From Shinisaurus crocodilurus (taxonomy: Eukaryota; Chordata; Lepidosauria; Squamata; Shinisauridae): a DNA stretch of 64,000 nt. The notes beneath the pieces are model-generated. The model was not told the DNA's origin. It worked only from the letters and a program-made list of their open reading frames with translations, and did not search any database. The stretch is from NCBI GenBank assembly GCA_021292165.1, contig CM037879.1:40206339-40270338 (forward strand), in the 5' to 3' direction. The position numbers and the translations under genes were made by a program. This document shows positions 53,738 through 63,546 of the stretch, one piece after another; position 1 is the stretch's first letter, and each line of letters opens with the position of its first letter.

Positions 53738-54236
53738 CAGTTCACATGATCACTGTGGCTTGTTTAAGCTACAATGGGCCGTGGCATGTGCTGGGTGGTT
53801 TTTGAATATTCAAGCCTCAGCTTGTCATCCAAACTGCGGTGGCGTGGTTTGTGCGAGGGTTAAACAACCCTCGCATAACCCTAGAGCAGGCCATGGGTTA
53901 TGTGAGGGTTGTTTAACCCTCACACAACCCAGGCTGCCCGGGTTTGGATGACATAACAAGCTGAGGCTTGAATATTCAAAATGGCCACACACATGAGCCA
54001 GCACACACCGCGGGGCTGTGGCTCAGCCGTAGAGCACAAGCTTTGCATGTGGATGGTCCCAAGTTCAGTCCCCAGCATGTCCAGGCAGTACAGGAAGATG
54101 TCATGCCTGAAATGCTGGAGAGCTGCTGCCAGTCAGTGTTGACAGTACTGGGCTAGATGGCCCAATGGCCTGACTCAGTATAAGGCAGCTTCCTATGTTC
54201 ACCGCAGCCCACCATGGCTTATTTGATCGTGCAAAC
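53738..54236. mobile_element. Large fold-back element split by a SINE
   Basis: The left arm CAGTTCACATGATCACTGTG, TTGAATATTCAAGCCTCAGC, TTGTCATCCAAAC and GAGGGTTAAACAACCCTCGC pairs with the right arm AGGGTTGTTTAACCCTCACA, GTTTGGATGACATAACAAGC, TGAGGCTTGAATATTC and CCACCATGGCTTATTTGATC then GTGCAAACC. The SINE at 54009-54195 interrupts the right arm. Subtracting it leaves about 0.3 kb of hairpin. Confidence 0.85.
54009..54200 (+). mobile_element. tRNA-derived SINE (CTGTGGCTCAGC type) inside a fold-back element
   Basis: The head GGGGCTGTGGCTCAGCCGTA, GAGCACAAGCTTTGCATGTG contains the A box; AAGTTCAGTCCCCAGCATG is the B box. The end is CTAGATGGCCCAATGGCCTG, GTATAAGGCAGCTTCCTATG then TT. CACCG occurs directly before and after it, a plausible short target duplication. 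Confidence 0.88.
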
Positions 54237-54244
54237 CAGCCCAT

Positions 54245-54345
54245 TGTCTATGGCAGCCTTCCTCAATGGCCATGCTGGCTGGGCATGATGACAGCTGCCA
54301 TTCAACACATCGGCAGGGTGCCATGCTGAGCAAGGCATGGTATCT
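54245..54345. mobile_element. Fold-back MITE, strongly decayed
   Basis: GGCAGCCTTCCTCAATGGCC, ATGCTGGCTGGGCATGATG and CAACACATCGGCAGGGTGCC retain family words with a large left-arm deletion. Confidence 0.45.
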
Positions 54346-54559
54346 GGTTTCTGAAGTGCTGGTCAGAATTTGCAACTAATTCTGCCTGCAGGACACTTTG
54401 AAGGGGTAGCAAGAGGTAGAGGGTCAGGTCTTTTCCATTCCAACCTACCATTTCTCAGCAAAGGTGGTGGTTACATCACTCACCCCCTCCTTTCTCGGAG
54501 AGTGGGGTGAAAGGCAGCTAGGAGGGGGCATCATGGCATCCCCCTTTGGGGCAGTCTGC

Positions 54560-54880
54560 AACAGTGTCATTCTGCAAACTCAAATAATGCTAGCGGAGCT
54601 CCAGTGAATCTTTCCGTTGTGCAAGTGATTGTCCATTACACTTGTGCAACCAGTTGCACAAGCAGTTGCACAAGCAGTTGCACAAGAGTTATGCACAACT
54701 GGTTGCACGAGTTATGCACAACTGGTTGCACAAGAGTTATGCACAACCACTTGCACAAATGTAACTTTAGTTGGATTCTGCTCTTGCACATAGTTCAGAA
54801 CCTAGTTTCCACTAGCGCAACATCATTTGCGCTAGTGGCATGGCACAGTTGGATACTGCCCTTGGAGTGCACCCTAGAAT
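54560..54880. repeat. TTGCACAA minisatellite and hairpin in an unclassified element
   Basis: Between 54640 and 54765, GTTGCACAAGCA and GAGTTATGCACAACTGGTTG repeat in mixed order. TTGTGCAACCAGTTGCACAA is a self-complementary start. At about 54810-54839, CCACTAGCGCAA pairs exactly with TTGCGCTAGTGG around CATCAT. The plus-strand Cys/Ser/Thr frame here is the translated repeat. Confidence 0.8.
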
Positions 54881-55450
54881 CAGAGAACTGTGTGCCGTGT
54901 CATCTCAGAGGGTTTTTTAAAAAAAAATTAATACTAAGCAGTGGTAGGCAGAACAACCAAGGCAGTGGCACCAGCTATTTGAAAAGCAGCATGTCTAAGA
55001 GTCATGAGCAACTTCAAATCCAACTGGCTGGTCAATGTAAAGCGAGAGATCAACCTGCCCTGAACCAGATACCTCTTTTTACCTTCTTCCATACTCTCAC
55101 TGTCTATTGAGGAGGGAGTGGTGGACATTGACAGGCACTAGAGACAAGTGGAATGCTGAATGGCAACACTCAAAGGGGCAGATGTTGGTGGCTCATGGGG
55201 CACCAATGAGCAAACCTTCCTGTAGTGCACCTGGGAAAAGACAAAAGCAGCTCCTCCTGGCAGCATGATCAGAACTGCTGCAACAGACATGTACAGCTGT
55301 CACAAGCACCTATTGGATCATGCCTGTAACATCAATGGAAAAAAGTTACACTTTTCTCAACCCCTATGTCTGGTGCAGTTTTTAAAAGCAATGTATATAT
55401 CCACTATTCTCTTTAAACTCTTTAAAAAGAACAAAACAGCACTCTTGATG

Positions 55451-55485
<35 letters not shown>

Positions 55486-56470
55486 GCACTTACTGCTCAG
55501 AACTATTTTTAGCATTTCCTTTAAATTTTCCTTTTTAGTAGGTCAAGGATATGTGGATATCCACTATTTATCATGTAGCCTCTCAAAAAGAAATAGGAAA
55601 CAATAAATAATGACTACCCATTCTCACACAGTGATGTATGGCTTTTTAAAGAATGCTTTCTCACCTTTCAAAACCAACTTTTATTCGAATGATGTGCACT
55701 CCCCCTATCCAGTGAATTACAGGATATATTTTTTTCTTGTTTAAAAATACTCTTGTGAGTAAAACTACTTTTCTTTTCTCTTCTTTCCTTTTTGGTCATG
55801 TGTATAGTGCTGAATGCATTATGTTACAATAGAAGTGGAGTATTTATTTCACATACAATCTGTATGTTGAATACTGTATTGTAGTTGCCTTGGAAAAGAG
55901 CTGTAAAGCTTGAATGTCAGGCCATTTCTTAAAATAAAACTACCGTAGTCTTACTCTACTACACCTCCTTGGATGTTTGCCTCTTGGTTTCATTCTTGAT
56001 TGGCACAGCTTTCCTTTCTGAGAGGAGAAAAACTGAGTAGACCAGAAGTGCTACCGATTTGGTCCAGTTAATTTCACCAGTCCATTCACTTATATGGCAC
56101 ATGGGCAAGTAGCTGCCGTTAGGAAAAGGGGTTTTCTCTTCACCAAAGACAGGTCAATAAACAATCAGCTTTAAATTACGGAGACTTGAGCCGAACTAAT
56201 GGGAAATATTTCCTATCTTTATGAGCAACTAACCATTGAAAGAAAATGCTTGGGGAGGTTGCAGAATCCTCATTTTTGGAAAAGGAAGAGAGGAAGACAG
56301 GTATTTTATACTTCACACAATACATTTGATAGCCCTGATCCAGCACTGGTAGTGCAATATTCCAGCTCTATGTAGTGGCTGTGGACGTGTGTTTCACTAC
56401 CACTCCTATTAGTGGTTTATAACCCTGCAGATGCATGGTTATCCTCTTGCATTCATTTTTGATTTTGTAA
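54881..56470. other. Spacer with one microsatellite
   Basis: No gene or repeat is recognised apart from the AC run at 55455-55482. Confidence 0.35.
55455..55482 (+). repeat. AC dinucleotide microsatellite
   Basis: Fourteen AC units. Confidence 0.92.
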
Positions 56471-56473
56471 TAT

Positions 56474-56690
56474 TCAGCGAAGGCTGGTGACTCCTATGTC
56501 AGTGGGGCTCCTTACCCATTGCAGCTTTTATTCTGAGCTTTATAGAAGCTATCCATGGTGCTGTACTCCACACCCAAAATAGGTTCACCACCGTGGAGCA
56601 CCATAGACAGCTCCTATTAAGCTCAAAAGAAAAGCTGCAGTGGATAATGGATAAGGAGCCCCACTGACATAGATGTCGGGGGCCATCCTT
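56474..56690. mobile_element. Fold-back element (GGTGACTCCTATGTCAG type)
   Basis: The left arm GGCTGGTGACTCCTATGTCA, GTGGGGCTCCTTACCCATTG, CAGCTTTTATTCTGAGC pairs with the right arm GCTCAAAAGAAAAGCTGCAG, GATAAGGAGCCCCACTGACA then TAGATGTC. The outer right end has drifted (GGGGGCCATCC in place of ACCAGCC). Confidence 0.78.
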
Positions 56691-56879
56691 CCGCTCCTCC
56701 TTCCAAGAAGATCCAAACAATGGCTTCTAACCAAAAAGCTTGATTAGAAAAGACCCAGGCTAGCAAACTGGCTTAGAAGTACAAAATAAGTGGATTGCAG
56801 AGTCCATCACAAAGGAGACAAGCTTAGTTAGAATACCAGCCATTAAGGAAGATTGCCCAGTTGAGCAGTTGCTTCCAAA

Positions 56880-57300
56880 CTGGGAACCTCTCCTCCCTTC
56901 CAGGCTCAAATTACCCACACCCACCCCCCCTAAGGCAGTTCCTTATTCTTCAGGGCCAATCTCTTGGAGTGCCTGACACTGCTCAGGTGGTCCATCCTCC
57001 TTAGCTGACACCTGACCCAGGGGTCCGAGACTGCTTGATTCGCCCTCCTCCGGATCAGAGAGCTCAGATTGCTTTTCCCGATAGATCCTCCCTGACTGTT
57101 GGGTCTGACTCAGTCTGCTGGCCTTGGGGCACCAGCTGCAGGTTCCCTCCCCTCCATCTCCTTCTCCTCCCCATCTTCCTCAGAATCTGTTCCCAGATCT
57201 TCCTCTGTAGGAAGAGTGGGCCCAATCCCTACATCGGAGTCTCCAGCCTCCTCTGGTAATATTAAAATGTCATTGGAATGAACACCAAAAATGCACACTT
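56880..57300 (-). repeat. Antisense repeat-like coding remnant, possibly LTR-derived
   Basis: A minus-strand frame (57110-57400) has an acidic run ILILPEEAGDSDVG, LPTEEDLGTDSEEDGEEKEM. Another minus-strand frame nearby reads RMDHLSSVRHSKRLALKNKE, a short basic motif of the kind I associate with retroelement polyprotein ends. No catalytic domain or start is visible. A host exon cannot be ruled out but has no splice-site support I trust. Confidence 0.3.
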
Positions 57301-57321
57301 GATTATCTGAGCTCGGTAAAC

Positions 57322-57524
57322 ATATGAACATTCGAAGCTGCCTTATGCTACCGCATACCCTTGGTCCAACTAGCCCAGTACTGCCTCCTCTGACTAGCAA
57401 CAGCTATCCAAAGGTATTGGGCAAAGATGTTTCCCAGTCCTGCTGCTTGAGCTGTGACATGAACTTGGAAGCTCTAGATGGACCCTTGGTCTGATCCAGC
57501 ATGGCTCTTCTTATGTTCTTAAGG
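57322..57524. mobile_element. Inverted SINE/CR1 tail composite
   Basis: The left part is antisense: TATGAACATTCGAAGCTGCC, CTTGGTCCAACTAGCCCAGT. The right part is sense: GATGGACCCTTGGTCTGATC, CAGCATGGCTCTTCTTATGT then TCTTA. The two tails point outward, so the block begins and ends with related tail sequence in inverted orientation. Confidence 0.6.
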
Positions 57525-57621
57525 TGTTGTTTTTTTTCAAAGCTCAGGACAAGGAGGGACCCTTCATCTTCAGAACTCCTTTCATTTCTTTTAATTGCCT
57601 CTCCCAGATGAGAAGCTCTTT

Positions 57622-57650
57622 CACGACCATCACCACCACCACCACCAAGA
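57622..57650 (+). repeat. CAC-rich trinucleotide patch
   Basis: CATCACCACCACCACCACCA within A/C-rich text. Confidence 0.75.
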
Positions 57651-57699
57651 AAAGTTTACCACCATCACCAAGAAACTAGCCACTCTCCTATTAGGACTT

Positions 57700-58210
57700 C
57701 CTGGCTTGTGGGACTTGGGCCAGACACCCCCTTCATCACTGTCTGCCGGCCCTGCTAACAAGGCACAGGTGTGAGGGTGGGACCTTGCAGAATAGCTCAT
57801 TGCCTTGCGAGCTATCCCTTGAAAGGGGGTTTGAGGCCCATGCCTAGAGACTGGGGAGGGGTGGGTCTGCCGGAGAGTGGAGGCATCTCCCTCCAGGACT
57901 GGAAGCTGACCCCATGAAGGAGTTGAAAAGTGCAGGGGATCCTCCCTAGGAATTGTAAGTCTTCACACAAGTGACAGGGGCACAAGCTAGCTAAGCGGAC
58001 AGCTTGCCAGTTTTATTTGTTGTTTTAGTGTATCCTTTGTTTGCTCCCTTACCTTATTTGTTTGTTAACTGTTAATAAATTGGTTTAGTTTGTAATTTGG
58101 CTTGCAGCATGTGCTTTGAGGTGTCTGACCAAGATCTAAGGGAGGGGATTACCCCTCATGTGACCTAACCACTCGGAAACGCTACCCAGAGTTAAGATCT
58201 GAACCTGGAA
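57700..58210. repeat. Possible LTR-like segment
   Basis: Text such as GGGTGGGACCTTGCAGAATA is followed by TTAGTGTATCCTTTGTTTGC, GTTAATAAATTGGTTTAG (AATAAA) and CTCATGTGACCTAACCAC. That could be the end of an LTR, but no paired terminal repeat lies in the window, so this is tentative. Confidence 0.3.
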
Positions 58211-58740
58211 AATGATGGTGACGGTTAAAAAAATCCCAGACGGGTACAAAAAAAACTGTTACAATGAGAATGGGAACATAAAGCAATCTGCTAGAAAGAT
58301 AAACAGGCATTGGATGAGAGGGAAGAATATTAGCATTGTTTGCACCAAGTAATGGCCTTAAATATTCTGATTCCCAAGACAAAAAGGCCACCTCTAACAT
58401 GTTTCCTTTCCTGCCTTGCTAGAGTAAGATATCCTTTCACATGGGAAGACATCCCACTCTCCCACACTGGACTCCAAGCCATTTCCTGCAAATTACAAAA
58501 CCATTGACCCAAATTTACTGAAGTCAATACATCCATTCCCCCGCCCCCACTGCTCTATAATGTTACCAGGGCTTTTTTTCTGGTGGAACTCACCGGAACT
58601 GAGTTCCAGCACCTTTTCTTCTATTAATTGCATTACAATTTAATTGCCATCTACTCCCGAGGAAATGTAAGCCAAGAGTTCCGGTACCCTTTTCTACAGA
58701 AAAAAAGCACTGAATGTTACTATATATGTGTGTATTTATG

Positions 58741-59005
58741 TCAAGAGCCAGCATGGCATAGTGGTGAGAGTGTTGGACTGGGACTCAGGAAACCTGGGTT
58801 CTAGTCCCCACTCTCTGCCATGAAGCTCACTGGGTGACTTTGGGCCAGTCACTGACTCTCAGCCTAACCTTTCTCTCAGGGTTGTTGTGATGGTAAAATG
58901 CAGAAGAGGAGGAAGAGGATTATGTAAGCCACCTTGGGTTCCTTGCAGGAAAAAATGGTGGGATATAAATATAAATATAAATAACAACAACAACAACAAC
59001 AACAG
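58741..59005 (+). mobile_element. tRNA-derived SINE, well preserved
   Basis: AGAGCCAGCATGGCATAGTG, GTTGGACTGGGACTCAGGAA, ACCTGGGTTCTAGTCCCCAC, GACTTTGGGCCAGTCACTGA and CACCTTGGGTTCCTTGCAGG, with a TATAAA/CAA repeat tail (58965-59003). It is the closest copy to what I take as the family consensus. Confidence 0.92.
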
Positions 59006-59062
59006 CAAAGACTGGTCCTTGCATGTAAACCCACAGTCAGTTAATGGTGGTTTTGATATACA

Positions 59063-59450
59063 GTAGAGCAAGGGCAGGCCACCTGGTGCCTTCTAGATGC
59101 TTTGGACTACAACTCCCATAATCCCTGACCATTAGCCATGCTTGCTAGGACTTATCTGAGAGCCAGTGTGGTGCAGTGGTTAGAGTGTTGGGCAATCCAA
59201 GTTCTAGTCTCCACTTTGCCATGAAGGCTACTGGGTGACTTTGGGCCAGTCACTGACTCTCAGCCTAACCTACTTCACAGGGTTGTTGTGAGGATAAAAT
59301 GGAGAGAAGAAGGACCATGTACACCACCTTGGGTTCTTTGCAAGAGGGGGAAAAAGTGAGATATAAATGTAATAATACTAATACTAATACTAATACTAAT
59401 TTTGTAGTCCAAAATATCTGGAGGACACCAGGTTGCCTACCCCTGCAGTA
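59063..59450. mobile_element. Fold-back MITE split by a SINE
   Basis: Left GGCAGGCCACCTGGTGCCTT, GGACTACAACTCCCATAATC, GCCATGCTTGCTAGGACT (to about 59155); right TTGTAGTCCAAAATATCTGG, AGGACACCAGGTTGCCTACC then CCTG (from about 59401). The right inner GGGAG is missing, a small loss at the insertion site. Confidence 0.82.
59158..59400 (+). mobile_element. tRNA-derived SINE inside a MITE
   Basis: GAGAGCCAGTGTGGTGCAGT, AGTTCTAGTCTCCACTTTGC, CTACTTCACAGGGTTGTTGT, CACCTTGGGTTCTTTGCAAG. The tail is a TAATAC array. The anticodon-arm segment between A and B boxes is shortened. Confidence 0.9.
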
Positions 59451-59761
59451 GAGGTATGCTCCAATCCCTCTTTTGATGGAATTCTACCCCATCTCCATTT
59501 TGTAGGCCAAAGTCTCACTGAGGTGGGAAACCTAGATCTGGTTTGCACCACTTCAGGTTGGTGGTGGGTGCTCACATGATGGAATGCTCTCCTGTTATAG
59601 AAAGAAGCTTACATATTCAAAACAAAACAAAACACACCATCATGTCACGGAGAAGGCTATGCAAGAACCCTTCACCCCGAAGACTAGTTTTCTATGGTTG
59701 GCATTATTTTGGTCATATGGCAGCTCCTTTATCTGAGCACCCACCTCCATTCTCTAAAGCA

Positions 59762-59895
59762 CAGGTGGGCAACCTGTGGCCCTCCAGATGTTTTGGCCTA
59801 CAACTCCTATCATCCCTAACCAGTGGCCATGCTGGCTAGGGCTGATGGGAGTTGTAGGCCAAAACATCTGGAGGGCCACAAGTTGCCCACCCCTG
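59762..59895. mobile_element. Fold-back MITE, nearly perfect hairpin
   Basis: CAGGTGGGCAACCTGTGGCC, CTCCAGATGTTTTGGCCTAC pairs with GTAGGCCAAAACATCTGGAG, GGCCACAAGTTGCCCACC then CCTG. The middle is GGCCATGCTGGCTAGG. It is the best-preserved member of its family in the window. Confidence 0.9.
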
Positions 59896-61085
59896 ATACA
59901 AAGGTAGAGTAACCATCTAGAAGGAGGATTACCTCCTCTGTGATGCCTTCCTGAAGATCAAACTACCCTTTATGGTAAAGATGTAACTAGCAGCAATGTA
60001 TTTTATTTCATGGGTTGTTATTCCTTTACAGCTGGGGGAGTTCAATTTTTATTGGGAGAGGTTTAATCTTCCCCTCCCCACCCACAATTTTTCCAATAGC
60101 AGCCTCCCCCACACCACACACATGTGGCTGCGAGGCTTAGGAATAAATCACCATCCGCACAAATGGTTGTTTAGTGTTTTGACAGTGCTTGCACTTTTCA
60201 AAATAAAAGGAACCATTATAGAATACTGGAGTAGGCCAGGAAAATAACTTGGGAGAAATTCTTTTGGAAAGATGCCTGGCATTTTCAAGAGGTGCCTAGC
60301 ATTTTTCCTAAAGGTTAATGATCTGTTGCAATAACTTAAGTACTAAATTAGAGACCCCACTGAAAACTGCAGGCATAATATAGATATGACTGTTTTTTCA
60401 GTCTTCCTGGGGGGGCAGGGGAGTTCTTGGTGATGCTCTGCTTGCTATTTTCAGGCCGATCAATAACTTTACTCCTAGGTGTCTGGACCAGAGATCCATA
60501 ATTGAGAGAGAGAGAGAATTTTCTCTATCTCACCCTCACTCAGACTTCTGGAATTCTACAGAATCTATTTCCAGAGTATCTATAACAGGGAGATAAATTG
60601 CTGCTATGAACAGTGAGCCAGAAAAACCTATTTTCCTGATGAGCTAGTCTTATGAAAAGTTGAAATATTTATTACATATGTTTATTAAAATTTTATCAGG
60701 GAGGATTTTTAGTGCTGAAGGTTGATGAAGGGAAAAATAGTGGAATAATAATCATTTTTAAAAGAAAAGAATGGCACCCATCTAGGTGTAGCAGCCCAAG
60801 GCAAAATTATATTGGATACATGAATGTATCCAGACCATGAGCCAGACCATTGGCTTGTTAGCCAATGTTATCTGTTCTGACTGGCAGTGACTCCTCAAGG
60901 CATGTGTTTCACTCTCAGCTACAGCCCACCTCTAAGGCTCACAGCTGTTTCTGATTCTACCTTCCTTCAACTCATCTGATGCTACCAACAAGGGGACATT
61001 TTAAGACTATTTATTTATTCATTTTTAATTTGGAACACTGAGTCATTGTGGTGAAGGAAAAAGAAAGGTGAACTTCTTTAAACCC

Positions 61086-61117
<32 letters not shown>

Positions 61118-61628
61118 GTATCTGAGCTCATGGAGTGGTCTGTGATGGCTCCAATTTCCTACCTCTTTCATGGTCTGAGAGACAAGGCCTACGCTTATAA
61201 ACTACCTGATAGTGTATGCTCAGGCCTCTGAACCCTTTTTCAGGCCAGAGGGGAAAGCCCGGAATCCTCAGGAAGCTTCTGGGGCCCCAGTGCTTTGGCA
61301 TGGCCCACCAGCACTAAACCCTGACCAGGGCCACCCACACCTGGTGGCAGCAGTGATTAGCAGTCATTTTAATTTCCCTCTATGCCCCAGAGCAAGACTA
61401 CATCAGAGGCACTGTGGGAAATTTAAATGGCTGTCTGCCAAGGATTCACTGATACCAGAAGAAGCCCACCAGAGGACATTTTGCTGAGAACTCCTTCAAA
61501 AATGGGAGTGCAACATCAGTGTCTGTGATTGGCAGGCAGTGTAAAGTCTCTGGATTGACCAGGCCCGGTACAAATATTAGGAGCCTGGCATGTTAACTAG
61601 GCAACAGGGCAATATCTTTTGCCTGTTA
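59896..61628. other. Spacer with one microsatellite
   Basis: No gene is recognised. GAGAGAGAGAGA occurs at about 60504. The AT run is listed separately. Confidence 0.35.
61086..61113 (+). repeat. AT dinucleotide microsatellite
   Basis: About thirteen to fourteen AT units. Confidence 0.92.
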
Positions 61629-61631
61629 ACT

Positions 61632-62222
61632 TAAGAACATAAGAAGACCCTTGCTGGATCATACCAAATGTCCATCTAATCCAGCACTTCCCACCGTGTG
61701 CAACCATAGGAAGCCCACAAGCAGGACGCAAGTGCAAGAGCACCCTTCTGCTGATGTTCTCCAGCAACTGGTATTGAGAGACATAGTGCCTGTGATCTTG
61801 GAGGTAATATTAGAGCCATCATGACTAGTAGCCACTGATGGCTTTATGCTCCATGAATTTCTCTAATCCCCTTTTAAAGCCATCCAAGTTGGTGGCCATC
61901 ACTACATCTGGTGGTAGCGCATTCCGTACTTCAGCTATGCACTTTGTGAAGAAGTACTTACCGTACTTTTCTCTTTCCTGAACCTCAACCATTCAGCTTC
62001 ATTGGATGGCTCTGAGTTCTAGTATTATGAGAGAGGGAGAGAAATGTCTCCCTGTCCACCTTCTCCACACCATGCATAGTTTTGTACACCTCTATCACAT
62101 CCTCACTCCCTTACTTGCCTTTTTTCCCTACGCTAAAAAGCTCCAAACATTGCAATTTTATCTCATAGGAGACTTGCTCCAGCCCCTTGATCATTTGTAT
62201 TGCCCATTTCTACACTGCACCT
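61632..62222 (-). mobile_element. CR1-like LINE (second type) 3' fragment, antisense
   Basis: The reversed tail TTAAGAACATAAGAAGACCC, then GTCCATCTAATCCAGCACTT, AATCCCCTTTTAAAGCCATC, GTGGCCATCACTACATCTGG and AGAGAAATGTCTCCCTGTCC, GTACACCTCTATCACATCC parallel 29422-29950. The coding part is decayed. It ends where G/C-rich repeat DNA begins. Confidence 0.85.
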
Positions 62223-62475
62223 TTCCAGCTCTGGTTCCTGAAGTTCCCCCTCCCCCCATCCCTGGTAATGCCCCCCCCCCCGGGGAACCGAAGACTGTCT
62301 TCGGTTCCTGGCTGGCACGGAAAGAACCACGCCGGCTGCAAGATGGGGAGCACTCCATGCTCAGAAACCCCAGTGTGACCTCAGAAGGGATTTCCGAGGT
62401 AGCAGTGGGGAGTCCAACCAATCCTATGGCCTCCCAAGTAAGGTCAGAGGGCCATAGGATTGCACCCTTAATGTA
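62223..62475. repeat. G/C-rich repeat with a perfect 12-bp palindrome
   Basis: C-runs (62272-62281) precede GGAACCGAAGAC at 62284-62295, which pairs exactly with GTCTTCGGTTCC at 62297-62308 around one T. The end GAGGGCCATAGGATTGCACC suggests the same family as 42970-43385. Confidence 0.55.
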
Positions 62476-63190
62476 TAAATTGACTAATTTCACATTTTGG
62501 CAGCATCACTAGATTTAGCATGATGTTCTTACCAAATTCTAAAGTGAGAATGTGACCCCCTGATCATGCTTCTGGCTCATTCCCTCAACCAAGCCAAACA
62601 ACAGCATCTGGACCCAGATGTCTTCTAGTGGGCCCAGACGTTAGAATCTATTTATGATGGAGAAGTAGTGCTAACCAGAAATCTGCAAACAAACAAATGA
62701 GACAGGAGCAGCTGCACCCTGGGTCATATAATGTTTAGGAAATACTGAACTAATAAATTAGTATGAAGAGAGCAAGCAGTATTCCCAGATGGTAGGAAAC
62801 AAATTGAGACAAGCCAGGCTATAATTAGCTAAGTTGTACTGGGATTTCTTTAATCATGATGCTATGGCATCTTCTGTTATCATCAGATATGTGCCTGTTG
62901 TTGACTTCTCATCATAGATTCACTAGACAACCCAAGGAAGGATTAATCAACACTTGCTTGGCAATGGATGATTGGCAAAGTGAACCATGGTTCTGAATAC
63001 TGGAAGCCATTATTGGTTGTAGGTACCTTTATACTGCGGGTGATCTTTTAACCAGAAGGAGCTACAGGAGACTCATAGCCCTGGAGCATCTGCTATATGC
63101 AGATGTAATGGTAGTGAAGGGTATACTCTGCATTACAAGAACAGTTTTAGCCAGCGGTGCTGGGCTGAAGACTTCTGTATGATGGTCTAT
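62476..63190. other. Spacer, no feature recognised
   Basis: No gene or repeat recognised. Confidence 0.35.
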
Positions 63191-63345
63191 AGGAGGGGTC
63201 CCCAACCTTTTTGGACCCGTGGGTACATTTGGGAATTTGAGAAACTGCTGTGGGCACTACCACAAAATGGCTCCCATGGAGGATGTGGCTAGTCATATAA
63301 TGGCTCCTGTGGGGGCCTTGTTAGTTAAAAATGAGCTAAAGAGGT
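63191..63345. mobile_element. hAT-like element left end (tentative)
   Basis: AGGGGTCCCCAACCTTTTTG then GACCCGTGGGTACATTTGG, and TGGCTCCCATGGAGGATGTG is typical of vertebrate hAT-type ends. The right end is not found; the next hairpin element starts at 63364. Confidence 0.45.
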
Positions 63346-63363
63346 ATGGAGGAGAAATAATGA

Positions 63364-63546
63364 CTGGGTTCACACGATATGACAACCCATCATGAGTAAC
63401 TAGCCATGGTGGGTTGTCATGTCACGTGAACCTGGACTGCTTCCTGTAGGGTGGCTTATTTTGGGGCAACAAGCCACTCTGACAACCCATGGCTTGTTGT
63501 AAGCGTTGTTGAACCCACAGTGGGTTGTCGTGTCATCTGAACCCGG
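63364..63546. mobile_element. Hairpin element (GGGTTCACACGATATGACAA type), compound
   Basis: CTGGGTTCACACGATATGAC, AACCCATCATG pairs with CATGGTGGGTTGTCATGTCA, CGTGAACCTGG. A second right-type arm CACAGTGGGTTGTCGTGTCA then TCTGAACCCGGG follows at 63517-63546, so three arms of one family lie in a row. Confidence 0.7.

Noticed and set aside
54604..55110. 168-residue Cys/Ser/Thr-rich plus-strand frame resembling a repeat protein
   Set aside because: The regular part is the translated TTGCACAA minisatellite; the rest has no motif.
62006..62512. 168-residue plus-strand frame
   Set aside because: Its first half is antisense CR1 3' sequence and its second half is G/C-rich repeat; no real protein.
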